A stretch of 41,869 bases of DNA from Pirellulales bacterium (lineage in GTDB: Bacteria; Planctomycetota; Planctomycetia; Pirellulales; Thermoguttaceae). The translations under genes were made by a program, and so were the position numbers. The stretch spans positions 1 through 41,869 of the forward strand of contig JABWBD010000011.1 in the NCBI GenBank assembly GCA_013360685.1, given 5' to 3'. Of the stretch, positions 32,154 through 40,808 are shown piece after piece; positions within the stretch are counted from its first letter, which is position 1; the number at the start of each line of letters is the position of its first letter. Under the pieces are notes generated by a model. That model was not told the origin of the DNA, made no database searches, and was given only the letters and a program-made list of their open reading frames with translations.

Positions 32154-33263
32154 ATGCTTCTGCGTATCGTATCCGCCGGCGTCGTTCTTGGCTTCTTCTT
32201 GCCCGCGGCTTGGGGTGAAACGCGGACCTGGACGGACCAGACCGGGAAACTCCAGGTCGAGGCCGAATACGTGGGGTTCAGCGTGAACCAGGTCGTTCTC
32301 CGCCGGCCTCTCGGGGACCTCGTCATCGTGCCCGTGGATGAACTGAGCCGGGATGATCGGCGGTACGTCGACGAGCAGGTCCGCCAGAAACAGGCGCGCG
32401 ACGATGCTCTGCAACACGCAGCCGATCCGGCGGCCATTCACTACGGCCGCGGACGCCAGTTAGCGATCCTGGCCAACCGTGCCATTGACGAGAGCAGCGG
32501 AATCGCTGCTTCCCGCCGGGCGCCGGGGGTCTTTTGGACCCACAACGACTCCGGCGACGACGCTCGCATCTTCGCCTTCGACACGCGGGGCCGGGATCTC
32601 GGCGCCTGCCGGCTCGACGGCGTGGACGCCTACGACTGGGAGGACATCGCGTCGTTCACGTGGAACGGCAAGTCGTATCTGCTTATCGGGGACACGGGCA
32701 ACAACGGCCTGGCTGCGGCGGTCCAGATGCTTCACGTGGTCGAAGAACCGGCGATCGATCCCGACAGGGGAGTCGCCTGCGGCCAACTGCCGGTTGTCCA
32801 GACGATCTACTTCTCCTACGAAGACGATCATCGTAACTGCGAGGCGGTGGCGGTGGATCCGACGGACCACACGGTCGTGCTGGCCACCAAAGAGCGAAGC
32901 GGCGACTGTCTCATCTATGCGCTCGCGTGGCCCGAGAAACAGCCCAAGCCCACAACCGCGCTGATCGCGCGGCGGATTGCGTCGGCCAAAGTCCCCTCGG
33001 TCACAGGAATGGACATCGCGCCCGACGGCCGCCGCGCCGTCCTGCTCACGTACCTCAGCGCCTTCGAGTTCACCCGCGCTCTCAACGAACCGTGGTCCGC
33101 CGCTTTCTCGCGCCCGCCCCGCGAGATTGCCGTCCCCGACCGGCTCCAGGGCGAATCGATCTGTTACGGCGCCGACGGCAACACCCTCTATCTCACGAGC
33201 GAGAAACTGCCCACGCCGCTGTTCGAGATTCCGGTGAAAAACGACGCCTCGGCGATCCGCTGA
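32154..33263 (+). CDS. Secreted SHD1-domain protein with propeller-like C-terminus
   Basis: 369 residues from the ATG at 32154 (GGAGG at 32138-32142, an 11-nt spacing that is a little long). The signal peptide IVSAGVVLGFFLPAAWG is followed by an SHD1 (SLA1 homology) domain at about 22-75: TRTWTDQTGKLQVEAEYV, VVLRRPLGDLVIVPVDEL and LSRDDRRYVD. The remaining 270 residues have propeller-like repeats (WTHNDSGDDARIFAFDTRG, YLLIGDTGNNG, CEAVAVDPTDHTVVLATKER, GMDIAPDGRRAVLLTY). SHD1 is common in planctomycete secreted proteins. The function is unknown; it ends 4 bp from a convergent regulator gene. Confidence 0.8.
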   Translation: MLLRIVSAGVVLGFFLPAAWGETRTWTDQTGKLQVEAEYVGFSVNQVVLRRPLGDLVIVPVDELSRDDRRYVDEQVRQKQARDDALQHAADPAAIHYGRGRQLAILANRAIDESSGIAASRRAPGVFWTHNDSGDDARIFAFDTRGRDLGACRLDGVDAYDWEDIASFTWNGKSYLLIGDTGNNGLAAAVQMLHVVEEPAIDPDRGVACGQLPVVQTIYFSYEDDHRNCEAVAVDPTDHTVVLATKERSGDCLIYALAWPEKQPKPTTALIARRIASAKVPSVTGMDIAPDGRRAVLLTYLSAFEFTRALNEPWSAAFSRPPREIAVPDRLQGESICYGADGNTLYLTSEKLPTPLFEIPVKNDASAIR

Positions 33264-33267
33264 CCGG

Positions 33268-34182
33268 CTATTCCACGATTCCGGCGCCGCGGCGTTTGAT
33301 CATCGTGATCTCGTTACCCTTTTCATTGAAGCTTACCTCGTCCATGAAGCTTCGGATGAGCGACAAGCCGCGGTGGCCGGACGCCTCCAGTCCGCCGGGT
33401 TGACTGGCATCGGGCACGTTGGAGGTGTCGAACCCGGGCCCCTCGTCGCGGACGACGAACTTCGCCTGGTCTTTGCCCAAGTCGATTTCCACGTGGACGC
33501 GGCGGTCGCGGTAAGGCATCTCCTTGGCCCTGCGCTCCACCAGGCTCTGCTCATTCATCTGCAGCAGATCCCCCTCCACATTGGTCAACTGCTCTTGGCT
33601 AATCTGCAGGTTTCCATGAAACAAAGCATTGAGCAACGCCTGTTTCAAAGCCACGCCGATCTGGAGCCGCCCGGTGAAATCGACCAGTTCAATTCCGGTG
33701 ACCATTTGTTGCACGAGGTCGACCAGCGGGTCGATCAGCAAGGGGTCGTTTTCCAGGGCAAAAACAAACCGGCTCTCCGTCAGACAGTTGATCAGGCGGT
33801 GGTGGCTACGGTCTGCACGGGCGAGATCCAGCACCTCCTCCACGGTATCTGCCAGCTTCTCGGGCAGATGGGATTTCGGCACATAGCTGGCGGCGCCCCG
33901 TTCCAGGGCGGTCATTGCCAGCGCCTCGTTTCCATAGGCTGTCATCAGGATCACCGGCACGCCCGGATAATGCACGCGCAGCGATTTCACCAATTCCAGC
34001 CCGTTCATCCCGGGCATGGTAAGGTCCGTCAGGACGAGGTCGGGCCCGGCCTTCTGCATGCGGGCCAGGGCCTCTTCGCCACTGGCGGCATACTCGATGG
34101 TACACTCGAACCGTCGTCTGAGAAGCTCGCCGACGAGCCGCCGGTCGACCGCCGAATCTTCCACAACGAGCAACTTGGTCAT
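33268..34182 (-). CDS. Response regulator fused to an RsbW-like ATPase domain
   Basis: 304 residues; a G-rich site (GAAGGGGG) lies 6 nt before the ATG. An N-terminal receiver (1-120) has VVEDSAVD, phospho-acceptor Asp53 in LTDLTMPGMNG, Thr81 and Lys103 in VPKSH. A C-terminal HATPase_c of the serine-kinase/anti-sigma type (about 135-300) has ALLNALFHGN (Asn185), VRDEGPGFD and a GHRGLSLIRSFMDEV helix. This type usually binds an anti-anti-sigma protein or phosphorylates it, so a phosphorelay may feed a partner-switching pathway. No STAS or sigma gene is in the window. The hybrid kinase at 25095 is a possible input but is not adjacent. Confidence 0.88.
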   Translation of the reverse strand: MTKLLVVEDSAVDRRLVGELLRRRFECTIEYAASGEEALARMQKAGPDLVLTDLTMPGMNGLELVKSLRVHYPGVPVILMTAYGNEALAMTALERGAASYVPKSHLPEKLADTVEEVLDLARADRSHHRLINCLTESRFVFALENDPLLIDPLVDLVQQMVTGIELVDFTGRLQIGVALKQALLNALFHGNLQISQEQLTNVEGDLLQMNEQSLVERRAKEMPYRDRRVHVEIDLGKDQAKFVVRDEGPGFDTSNVPDASQPGGLEASGHRGLSLIRSFMDEVSFNEKGNEITMIKRRGAGIVE

Positions 34183-34369
34183 CTTCGGCCCCCTTCAGTC
34201 CATGCGTTCTATGTATTCTTGCCGAACCAACGGTGCCCCGCAACCGACACGCCTCCTCTGATCGAGTAGTGTACTAAATCCAGCCCATTTGTCACTTCCC
34301 TCTGTGGGGTAGGGTGTGGTACGATCGACCCGTGGCCCTGCCAAGCCGGAATCGCAGGAGGAAAACCCT

Positions 34370-36580
34370 ATGCATGCACTGCTTTCGATTCTCCTGATGG
34401 CCGTGAACCATGCCTCCCCCAAACAGTGGGATCTCGCCGAAGAGGGGAAGCCTCTGGCAGTGGTGGTTGTTCCCGAACAGCCGTCCCCGGCCGTAACGGC
34501 TGCGGCGGAGGAACTGGTCCGCTACCTTGAGAAGATCTGCGGCGCAAAGCTGCCCGTCGTTTCGGAGTCCGGGGCAGGCCAAAGGCCACGAGTCGACGTG
34601 GGGCCGACCCGCCGCGCCCGCAGCACGCTGCCGCCGGAATTCTTCCAGAAGCCGGAGCGGATCGCGGTTCGTAGCGACGCGGACGGCCTGCTGATCTGCG
34701 GGGGCGGCGACCGGGGCACTCGTTATGCCGTCTACCGCTTCCTCGAGCACCTCGGCTGCCGCTGGCTCGCCCCGGGCGAAGAGAACGAAGTCGTGCCGCG
34801 TAGGGCGCGTCTGGCAGTCGGTCCAGTCCATCTCGATGCCGAGCCGGCCTTCGCGTGGCGGCTCTTCAATGGCAGTCGGCCCGAGTTGGAGGACTGGGGA
34901 ATGAAACTGGGCATGAACGGATTCTTCTCGCCCGAATCGGCCGCAACCAACGGCGGCGCGGTGTACTACCCCAGCGCCTGCCGCGGAGTCCACGCTTACG
35001 TACAGATCATGCCGCCGGAAAAGTACTTTGCTGCGCATCCGGAGTGGTATCCGATGATCGGCGGCAAGCGCGTGCCCTCTGAAATGGCCGGCCGCCAACT
35101 CTGTGTCACCGCCAGCGGGTTGGCGGACGAGTTCGCAGCCAACGTCCGCCGCATGTTCGACGAAGATCCTACTTGCCAGGTCGTCTCCATCAGCCCGAAC
35201 GACGGCTACGGATGGTGCGAGTGCCCGGCCTGCAGCGAACTGGACGGGAATCTCTGCGGGGGCCGAACGACCAAACAGGGACTGAATTCCGAGCGGCCGT
35301 TCCTGGGCGACCGCGTATTCTGGTTTGCCAACCAGGTCGCCGGCCGCGTGGCGGAAAAACACCCGGGCAAGCAGTTGCTGGTGCTCGCCTATATCAACTA
35401 CGCCGAACCGCCCGACACCGTCCGCCCGCTGCCCAACGTGGTCCCGTTCCTTTGCCACTATGCCCCGGCTGACTATTCCCGCCCCATGAACGACCCCAGT
35501 TCCGAGGCCAACCGCCAATTCAACGATTCTCTGGTCCGCTGGGTGAAGGTCACTCCGAACGTGATGCTGTACAGTTACGTAAGCAAGTCGCAGTGGTGGC
35601 GGCTGCCTCGGCCGGTGTTGCGAAGCTTTGCCGCCGATATCCAATATCTGCATACCCTCGGAATCCGCCGGTATTACTGCCAGAGCGCGCTCAGCGATTG
35701 GGCCCTCGACGGCCCTCTCTACTACGTGATCGCGCGATTGCTCTGGGATCCGGCGGCGGAACCCCAGGCGGTCGCAGACGAGTGGATCGGGCAGATGTTC
35801 GGCCCTGCTGCGTCCGACATGAAGGCCCACTACCAGGCTGTGGAAGCGGCGGTCCGCAAGACCGGCAAGTCCTACGCGGGCAGTCCGATCCGCGAAGTCC
35901 CGGGGCTTTTCGACCCTGCGCTTCTGGATGAAGCCCTGGCAGCGCTCGCGCGTGCTGAGAAAGCGGCGGTCGAGGCGCCGTACCGGACCCGGGTGGCCGA
36001 GGCAGCCAGGGTGTTTCGCTACGGCGATGCCATGGTCCGCGCGATCCAGGCTGGCGGCGAGTTTGCCGAGACGAGCGACCTTGCTGGGCTGGACAAGGTG
36101 CTCGCGCTGGGCCGACATGCCCTCCAGCATCACCGCCAGGCGGATGCGGCCGAGTGGCTCCAGTCGTGGCAAGAGCGCCGAGAGTCGATCCGCGACATCG
36201 GCGTGCTTGCCCAAGGCGTCGGCGTGGCGGAGACCAAGGACGGCAGAACTTGCTACAACACGGACGAGACCGGTCGCGGCGACGGCGCCAACGGCTGGGC
36301 GACCGTCTTGATACCTCTTCCCGACCGGAGCAAACCGCTCACCGTGGAAATCGACGTCTGGGGTGAATCGGAGCTGAGCAGCATCGTCGTCAACACGAAA
36401 GCCGACCAATGGACCCGGATCCGGCCGCAAACCCGGTTATCGGGCAAGCCACACTGGGAGACCCTCGTTTACCGCATCCCCGCCGAAAGCCTCGACCCGG
36501 GGCGGGAAGTCCAACGCGTCGGTTTCGGCGGGGGCGACAGCCAGATCTGGATTGCCGCCATCCGGCATCGCCAGGAGTGA
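34370..36580 (+). CDS. Secreted DUF4838 protein
   Basis: 736 residues from the ATG at 34370 (AGGAGG 8 nt upstream). A short signal-like N-terminus precedes a hexosaminidase/glucuronidase N-domain-like fold (AVTAAAEELVRYLEKICGA at about 38-56; GTRYAVYRFLEHLGCRWLAP at about 113-132). The DUF4838 body spans about 210-500, with CRGVHAY, HPEWYPMIGG, SPNDGYGWCECPAC (including CxC and CxxC) and YYCQSALSDWALDGPLYYV. The helical C-terminal section (about 520-640) ends in a beta-rich domain. DUF4838 proteins accompany glycan-degrading enzymes in Planctomycetes and Bacteroidetes; a glycosidase role is suspected but not established. It ends 7 bp from a convergent gene. Confidence 0.85.
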   Translation: MHALLSILLMAVNHASPKQWDLAEEGKPLAVVVVPEQPSPAVTAAAEELVRYLEKICGAKLPVVSESGAGQRPRVDVGPTRRARSTLPPEFFQKPERIAVRSDADGLLICGGGDRGTRYAVYRFLEHLGCRWLAPGEENEVVPRRARLAVGPVHLDAEPAFAWRLFNGSRPELEDWGMKLGMNGFFSPESAATNGGAVYYPSACRGVHAYVQIMPPEKYFAAHPEWYPMIGGKRVPSEMAGRQLCVTASGLADEFAANVRRMFDEDPTCQVVSISPNDGYGWCECPACSELDGNLCGGRTTKQGLNSERPFLGDRVFWFANQVAGRVAEKHPGKQLLVLAYINYAEPPDTVRPLPNVVPFLCHYAPADYSRPMNDPSSEANRQFNDSLVRWVKVTPNVMLYSYVSKSQWWRLPRPVLRSFAADIQYLHTLGIRRYYCQSALSDWALDGPLYYVIARLLWDPAAEPQAVADEWIGQMFGPAASDMKAHYQAVEAAVRKTGKSYAGSPIREVPGLFDPALLDEALAALARAEKAAVEAPYRTRVAEAARVFRYGDAMVRAIQAGGEFAETSDLAGLDKVLALGRHALQHHRQADAAEWLQSWQERRESIRDIGVLAQGVGVAETKDGRTCYNTDETGRGDGANGWATVLIPLPDRSKPLTVEIDVWGESELSSIVVNTKADQWTRIRPQTRLSGKPHWETLVYRIPAESLDPGREVQRVGFGGGDSQIWIAAIRHRQE

Positions 36581-36587
36581 GTTTTCC

Positions 36588-37811
36588 TCAGTTCACCGGC
36601 ATCGAGCCAAGGACCATGGCGCCGCGGATCTCGGCCAATCCGTCGACGAGGCGGTCGAGATCGTCCTCGGTGTGCTGCGCGGTCGGGATCACGCGGATGA
36701 TCGAGCGGCCGAGACTGATGGCCGGGTAGACCACCGGCGAAACCCAGATGCCATAGACCTTGCGGAGCTTGTCTGCGATGTAGAGGGCGTCGTTTCCCTG
36801 AAGCTGGATCGGGGTGATCGGCGACTCGGTCCGACCAAGGTCCAATCCCTTGGCCTTCAGCGCCTGCTGCAGGTAGCGGCAATTGGACCACAGGGTCCGG
36901 CGGCGGTCGTCGGCGTTTTGCAGCAGGTCGAGGGCCACCAGCGTCGCAGCGACGACCACCAGGGGCATTGCCTTGGTGAAGATGTAGGTCGGCGCGTGGT
37001 AGCGGACGAATTCGATCACCGTGGCGTCGCCGGCGGCGAACCCACCGATGGTGCCGATCGCCTTGCTGAACGTCCCCAAGTGGATGTCGACCGCCGGCTC
37101 CACCCCCAGATGCGCGGCGGTTCCGCGCCCCTCCTCGCCGAATACCCCTGTCCCGTGCGCGTCGTCCACGATGAGCCTGGCGTGATACTTCTTTTTCAGG
37201 CCGGCGATCTCGGCCAGCGGACCGAGGTCGCCGTCCATGCTGTAGACGCCGTCGACGACGATGGCCCGCGACGGGTGTTCGTCGGCGGTCCGCTCCAGGA
37301 TGCTTTCCAGATGGGCCACATCGTTGTGCCGGAAGAAGAGGAGTTTTGCCCCAGAGGCCTTGGCCCCCAGAATCAGGCTGGCATGCGCTCGCTCGTCGAG
37401 GATGAGCAGATCGCGCGCGCCGGCGAGACTGATCAGCGTGCCCATCATGGCCATTGCGCCGCTCGCGAACGTCACGGCCGACTCGCACCGCTTGAATTGC
37501 GCCATCTTGCGTTCGAGTTCGATGTGGTAGTCCGTCGTCCCGGTCATCAGCCGCGACCCCATCGGCGAGCAAATCCCGTATTGCTCCACGATCTCCACGG
37601 CGCGGGCGCGGACCTCGGGATGCATGGCCAGCCCCAGGTAGTCGTTCGTGCTAAACTGCAGCACCCGGCGGCCGTCGCACTCCATCCAGGGGCCGGCATT
37701 GCCGGGGGGAGAAACGTTGCTGAAGATGTCCGCGGCCAGGTGACGCTCACCTTCGCCGAACGTCTTGTTGTCCGAGAAGAAAGCTTCGCACTTGTCAAAG
37801 AAGTCTTTCAC
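36588..37811 (-). CDS. Alpha-oxoamine synthase family aminotransferase (BioF/Kbl-like)
   Basis: 407 residues from GTG at 37811, preferred over a TTG at 37850 because GGAG lies 10 nt upstream and the protein then begins VKDFFDKCEAF. PLP fold type I: STNDYLGLA (54-62), SPMGSRLMTGT (82-92), Asp216/His219 in IVDDAHGTG and the PLP lysine Lys250 in GTFSKAIGT. The family condenses an amino acid with an acyl-CoA (8-amino-7-oxononanoate synthase, glycine C-acetyltransferase, serine palmitoyltransferase or 5-aminolevulinate synthase). No biotin or threonine genes are adjacent, so the substrate is open. The GTG start overlaps the stop of a small upstream frame by 4 bp (GTGA). Confidence 0.88.
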   Translation of the reverse strand: MKDFFDKCEAFFSDNKTFGEGERHLAADIFSNVSPPGNAGPWMECDGRRVLQFSTNDYLGLAMHPEVRARAVEIVEQYGICSPMGSRLMTGTTDYHIELERKMAQFKRCESAVTFASGAMAMMGTLISLAGARDLLILDERAHASLILGAKASGAKLLFFRHNDVAHLESILERTADEHPSRAIVVDGVYSMDGDLGPLAEIAGLKKKYHARLIVDDAHGTGVFGEEGRGTAAHLGVEPAVDIHLGTFSKAIGTIGGFAAGDATVIEFVRYHAPTYIFTKAMPLVVVAATLVALDLLQNADDRRRTLWSNCRYLQQALKAKGLDLGRTESPITPIQLQGNDALYIADKLRKVYGIWVSPVVYPAISLGRSIIRVIPTAQHTEDDLDRLVDGLAEIRGAMVLGSMPVN

Positions 37812-38056
37812 GGCACTTGTGCTCCACGCAATGTCTGATGGTGTCCGCAACCGCGGTATCCATTCTGTTCATCGACACGACCTTGCCACCGGGAATCGGC
37901 CAGAACGATGGAAGTCTCTAGCTGGCGCTGGGGGATTTGCCAGTATTCTCGTAATAAACGATTCTTTTCCTCCAAATTCACTTGCCGATGCCCGCGGCTC
38001 TCGTAGCACCGGACCGACCAAACCGTAGCCGCCCACACCCCGAGGGCTCCCAACAA
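37808..38056 (-). CDS. Possible small membrane-anchored ORF upstream of the aminotransferase
   Basis: An 82-residue frame from TTG at 38056 whose TGA stop overlaps the GTG start of the aminotransferase (GTGA), a translational-coupling arrangement. It begins with a hydrophobic segment (LGALGVWAATVW) followed by a charged region (NLEEKNRLLREYW). The last 20 residues have an unusual composition and low third-position GC, which weakens the case. No family recognised. The other part of the gap, up to the cobL start at 38313, carries only the repeat at 38090. Confidence 0.22.
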   Translation of the reverse strand: MLGALGVWAATVWSVRCYESRGHRQVNLEEKNRLLREYWQIPQRQLETSIVLADSRWQGRVDEQNGYRGCGHHQTLRGAQVP

Positions 38057-38089
38057 GACCGACCCAGGAGACCTTCGGTCGGTGGTTTC

Positions 38090-38111
38090 GGCGGGGTCAG
38101 AGACCCGCGCC
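38090..38111. repeat. Short hairpin repeat upstream of cobL
   Basis: An imperfect palindrome (GGCGGGGTC, 3-nt loop AGA, GACCCGCGCC) about 200 bp before the cobL start. It sits among GC-rich intergenic sequence and has the look of a dispersed repeat fragment. Confidence 0.35.
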
Positions 38112-38312
38112 GAGCGGTATTGTTCGGGCCTCCGTAGGGCAAGAACTGCATTCTACATTGGGTTTGTCGCTCTCGCCGCTTCTCCGGGGCGAGGGTCGAA
38201 AGAGTTGCCTCAAAGAGGGCTTCAACCCGTTGCTCACGCCCGTTGCGGTCGTCTAGAATCAGGGGCGTCTGAGTCACGAAACCACCAGCTCCGTTTTGGG
38301 AGGGACCCATTT

Positions 38313-39560
38313 TTGGCTGCGGCGAAAAAGATCCACGTTATCGGTATCGGCGAAGATGGACTGGGCGGACTCACGGAAACGGCGCGCCGGCTGATCGAAG
38401 AGGCCGACCTGATCCTGGGCGAAAACCATTGCCTTGCCCTGGTTCCTGAATCGCGGGCCGAGCGATTCGTCGTCGGCACGAATTTCGAGGAAGGTTTGCG
38501 GCGGCTAGAGGACGCTTCGACCAGGAACGCTGTTGTTCTGGCGTCCGGCGACCCCCTTTTCTACGGTGTCGCTCGCTTTCTCTGCGATCGATTGGGAAAG
38601 GACCGGTTCGAGGTCATTCCCCACGTCAGCAGCATGCAGTTGGCTTTCGCGCGGGTCAAGGAGAGTTGGGAAGAGGCGTTTCTGACAAACCTCGCCAGTC
38701 ACGGGGTGGAGAGCGTGCTGGAGCCGATCCGCACCGCAGAAAAAGTTGGGCTTTTCACGAGCGATTCCTATCCGCCCTCGGCGGTAGCCAGGATTCTGCT
38801 CGAGCACGGGCTGGACTACTTCACCGCCTACGTCTGCGAGAACCTGGGATCGCCCGACGAGCGCGTCACGCGCGGGGAACTGTCAGAGATCGCCGAGCAG
38901 GAGTTCTCGCCTCTAAACGTGATGATCCTGGTTCGCAAGCCTCACCGGCCGGACCGGCCCAGCGAAGCGGTGGGACGGCGGTTGTTCGGCAATCCCGACG
39001 AGGTCTTCCTCCAGTCCAAACCGAAACGGGGACTGCTCACGCCCGCGGAAATCCGCAGCATGGCCCTCGCGGAAATGGACCTAGGACCGACGAGCGTGGT
39101 CTGGGACATCGGCGCGGGAAGCGGCTCCGTGGCGATCGAGGCCGCCCAAATCTCGACGGGCGGCACGATTTATGCGATCGAAATGGACCCGGAAGACCAC
39201 CAGTTGATTGTGGAGAACGCCAGGCGGTTCAAGGTGATCAACCTGGTGCCGATCCTGGGGCGGGCGCCCGAGGCATGGCGCGATCTGCCCGATCCCGATG
39301 CCGTCTTCGTCGGCGGCAGCGGCCGGGGGATCTGGCGGCTGGTCGACGGGGCCTTTGGACGGCTCCGGCCCGGCGGACGGCTGGTGGCCACGATGGGCAG
39401 CGTCGATAACCTCGCCGAGGTGCACCACGTGCTCCGCGGCCATGGGCCGGACGTGAAAGTCTGGATGATCAACGTCGCCCGGGGCAACTACCAACTTGAA
39501 CGGGTACGCTTTGAGTCGCTCAACCCGATCTTCCTGGTGTCGGTGGCAAAGCCAAGTTAG
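38313..39560 (+). CDS. cobL: Precorrin-6Y C5,15-methyltransferase (decarboxylating), CbiE-CbiT fusion
   Basis: 415 residues from TTG at 38313, set by GGGAGGG (38298-38304) 8 nt upstream; the frame is open upstream but that part has no family similarity. The CbiE half (1-205) opens with IHVIGIGEDGLGGLT and has GENHCLALVP, ASGDPLFYGVARFL and HVSSMQLAFARV. The CbiT half (about 225-415) has GLLTPAEIRSMALAEM, the SAM loop VVWDIGAGSGSVAIEAA, AIEMDPEDHQLIVENARRF and VFVGGSGRG. The enzyme methylates C5 and C15 and decarboxylates the C12 acetate side chain in cobalamin synthesis. No other cob/cbi gene is in the window. It is followed after 6 bp by the PIG-L gene, probably co-transcribed. Confidence 0.92.
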   Translation: MAAAKKIHVIGIGEDGLGGLTETARRLIEEADLILGENHCLALVPESRAERFVVGTNFEEGLRRLEDASTRNAVVLASGDPLFYGVARFLCDRLGKDRFEVIPHVSSMQLAFARVKESWEEAFLTNLASHGVESVLEPIRTAEKVGLFTSDSYPPSAVARILLEHGLDYFTAYVCENLGSPDERVTRGELSEIAEQEFSPLNVMILVRKPHRPDRPSEAVGRRLFGNPDEVFLQSKPKRGLLTPAEIRSMALAEMDLGPTSVVWDIGAGSGSVAIEAAQISTGGTIYAIEMDPEDHQLIVENARRFKVINLVPILGRAPEAWRDLPDPDAVFVGGSGRGIWRLVDGAFGRLRPGGRLVATMGSVDNLAEVHHVLRGHGPDVKVWMINVARGNYQLERVRFESLNPIFLVSVAKPS

Positions 39561-39566
39561 GCTGGG

Positions 39567-40307
39567 ATGGAACAGGAAACACTCGATGTGATCGCCGTCG
39601 GGGCCCATCCCGACGATGTGGAGATCGGTTGCGGCGGCACGCTCGCCAGGCTCGTCCAGCAGGGCTATCGTGTCGGCATCGTGGACCTCACCGACGGCGA
39701 GCCGACGCCCGCTTCGGCCGGGCCGGAAGTCCGCCTCCTGGAGGCCCAGCAGGCAGCGGAAACGCTCGGCGTCCACCGCCGCGTAACGCTCCATCTGCCC
39801 AATCGGCGCCTGTTCGACGACTTCGAAGCCCGCGTGGCATTGGCCAAGGAATTCCGCAGGTACCGGCCTCGCCTCGTGCTCGGGCTCGGCGATCGTACGC
39901 CCACCGCCTCTCCCGACCACTACCAGGCCATGCTGATCACCGAGGCGGCCGTATTCTACGCCCGGCTGACGAAGTGGGACGAATACTTCGAGGACTTGCC
40001 CTTCCATATCGTGCCGGCGTACATGCACTTCTTCCTCGCCCTGCACTCGCTCTCCCCGGTCCAAGCGGGCGGCATCGTGGTCGATATCAGCAAGACGCTC
40101 CAGACCAAGGTCCAGGCCGTGGCCTGCTACCGCAGCCAGTTCCCGCCGGAGAAGCACCACGTCCTCCAGCGGATCCGGGCCTTCAACGAGCAGCAGGGTA
40201 TGGCCGCCGGTTTCGCCGCTGGCGAGGTGATCGCCAGTCCCGCCGCCCTCGGCACTCGCGACCTCATGGGGCTGCTGTTCGGCGCAGGGGAACCCAAGAA
40301 AGGTTGA
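39567..40307 (+). CDS. PIG-L/LmbE family deacetylase
   Basis: 246 residues. The zinc site of the LmbE family is clear: [14 protein letters not shown] (His14, Asp17) and SPDHYQA (His118). [11 protein letters not shown] and [14 protein letters not shown] follow the pattern of N-acetylglucosaminyl-conjugate deacetylases, including BshB1 of bacillithiol synthesis, but the BshB signature here is altered and no bshA/bshC is present, so I give no symbol. It is cytoplasmic. It starts 6 bp after cobL, and translation may be coupled. It removes an acetyl group from an N-acetylated sugar conjugate by family inference. Confidence 0.87.
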   Translation: MEQETLDVIAVGAHPDDVEIGCGGTLARLVQQGYRVGIVDLTDGEPTPASAGPEVRLLEAQQAAETLGVHRRVTLHLPNRRLFDDFEARVALAKEFRRYRPRLVLGLGDRTPTASPDHYQAMLITEAAVFYARLTKWDEYFEDLPFHIVPAYMHFFLALHSLSPVQAGGIVVDISKTLQTKVQAVACYRSQFPPEKHHVLQRIRAFNEQQGMAAGFAAGEVIASPAALGTRDLMGLLFGAGEPKKG

Positions 40308-40388
40308 ATGGATTCGTGGATTCGTGGATGAATGGGCGAATGGGAAGAGAGCCCAACGTCCCGTCACCCGGTCCATCGGCTTCTCGGT

Positions 40389-40808
40389 TCATTCGCTCCG
40401 GCTATGGTCGGTTTCTTGGGTTTGGCTCGGGGGGGCGGAGAGGTGCTTCACCGCCGCGGCGAAGGCAACGAGCAGCGGAGCGCCGATCAGCACGACCAGC
40501 AGACACTGGGGCATGGCCACCATCACACCGCCGACCGCTCCGCTGAGCATCCCGACGACGAGGCCAAGCATCGCGCCGCGGATCCACCGGGGCTGGGCCG
40601 CGCCGATCTCCGCCCCGGCCAACGCGCCGAACACCAGCCCCATACTTCCCGCAAAGGCAATCCACTCCTTGCTGGGGCCGCTCGCCGTCGCGGCCGTGCG
40701 GACCGCGGCCAGGACGATGGCGACCAGTGCGGTCACCAGCAGGACCGAGGCCACGGAGAAGCGTGGCCAGCGGCGCGGTGAGCGCGGTAGAGGATGTTTT
40801 CCCGTCAA
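40389..40808 (-). CDS. Small membrane protein
   Basis: 139 residues with a basic N-terminus and three or four hydrophobic helices: FSVASVLLVTALVAIVLAAV (about 17-36), WIAFAGSMGLVFGALAGAEI (about 49-68), RGAMLGLVVGMLSGAVGGVM (about 77-96) and CLLVVLIGAPLLVAFAAAV (about 102-120). A short polar tail follows. The glycine-rich GxxxG pattern resembles a glycine-zipper-like membrane protein. Its ATG overlaps the TGA of the upstream DUF1559 gene by 4 bp (ATGA), so it is probably translated together with it. No family or function recognised. Confidence 0.7.
   Translation of the reverse strand: MTGKHPLPRSPRRWPRFSVASVLLVTALVAIVLAAVRTAATASGPSKEWIAFAGSMGLVFGALAGAEIGAAQPRWIRGAMLGLVVGMLSGAVGGVMVAMPQCLLVVLIGAPLLVAFAAAVKHLSAPPSQTQETDHSRSE

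Noticed and set aside
34292-36430. Minus-strand open frame of 712 codons
   Set aside because: Antisense to the DUF4838 gene; no domain, and the plus frame has clear family motifs.
38082-38312. N-terminal extension of cobL
   Set aside because: The upstream residues have no CbiE similarity, and the TTG at 38313 has a well-placed GGGAGGG.
39567-40307. Naming the PIG-L gene bshB1
   Set aside because: The zinc site fits, but the BshB signature is changed and no other bacillithiol gene is present.
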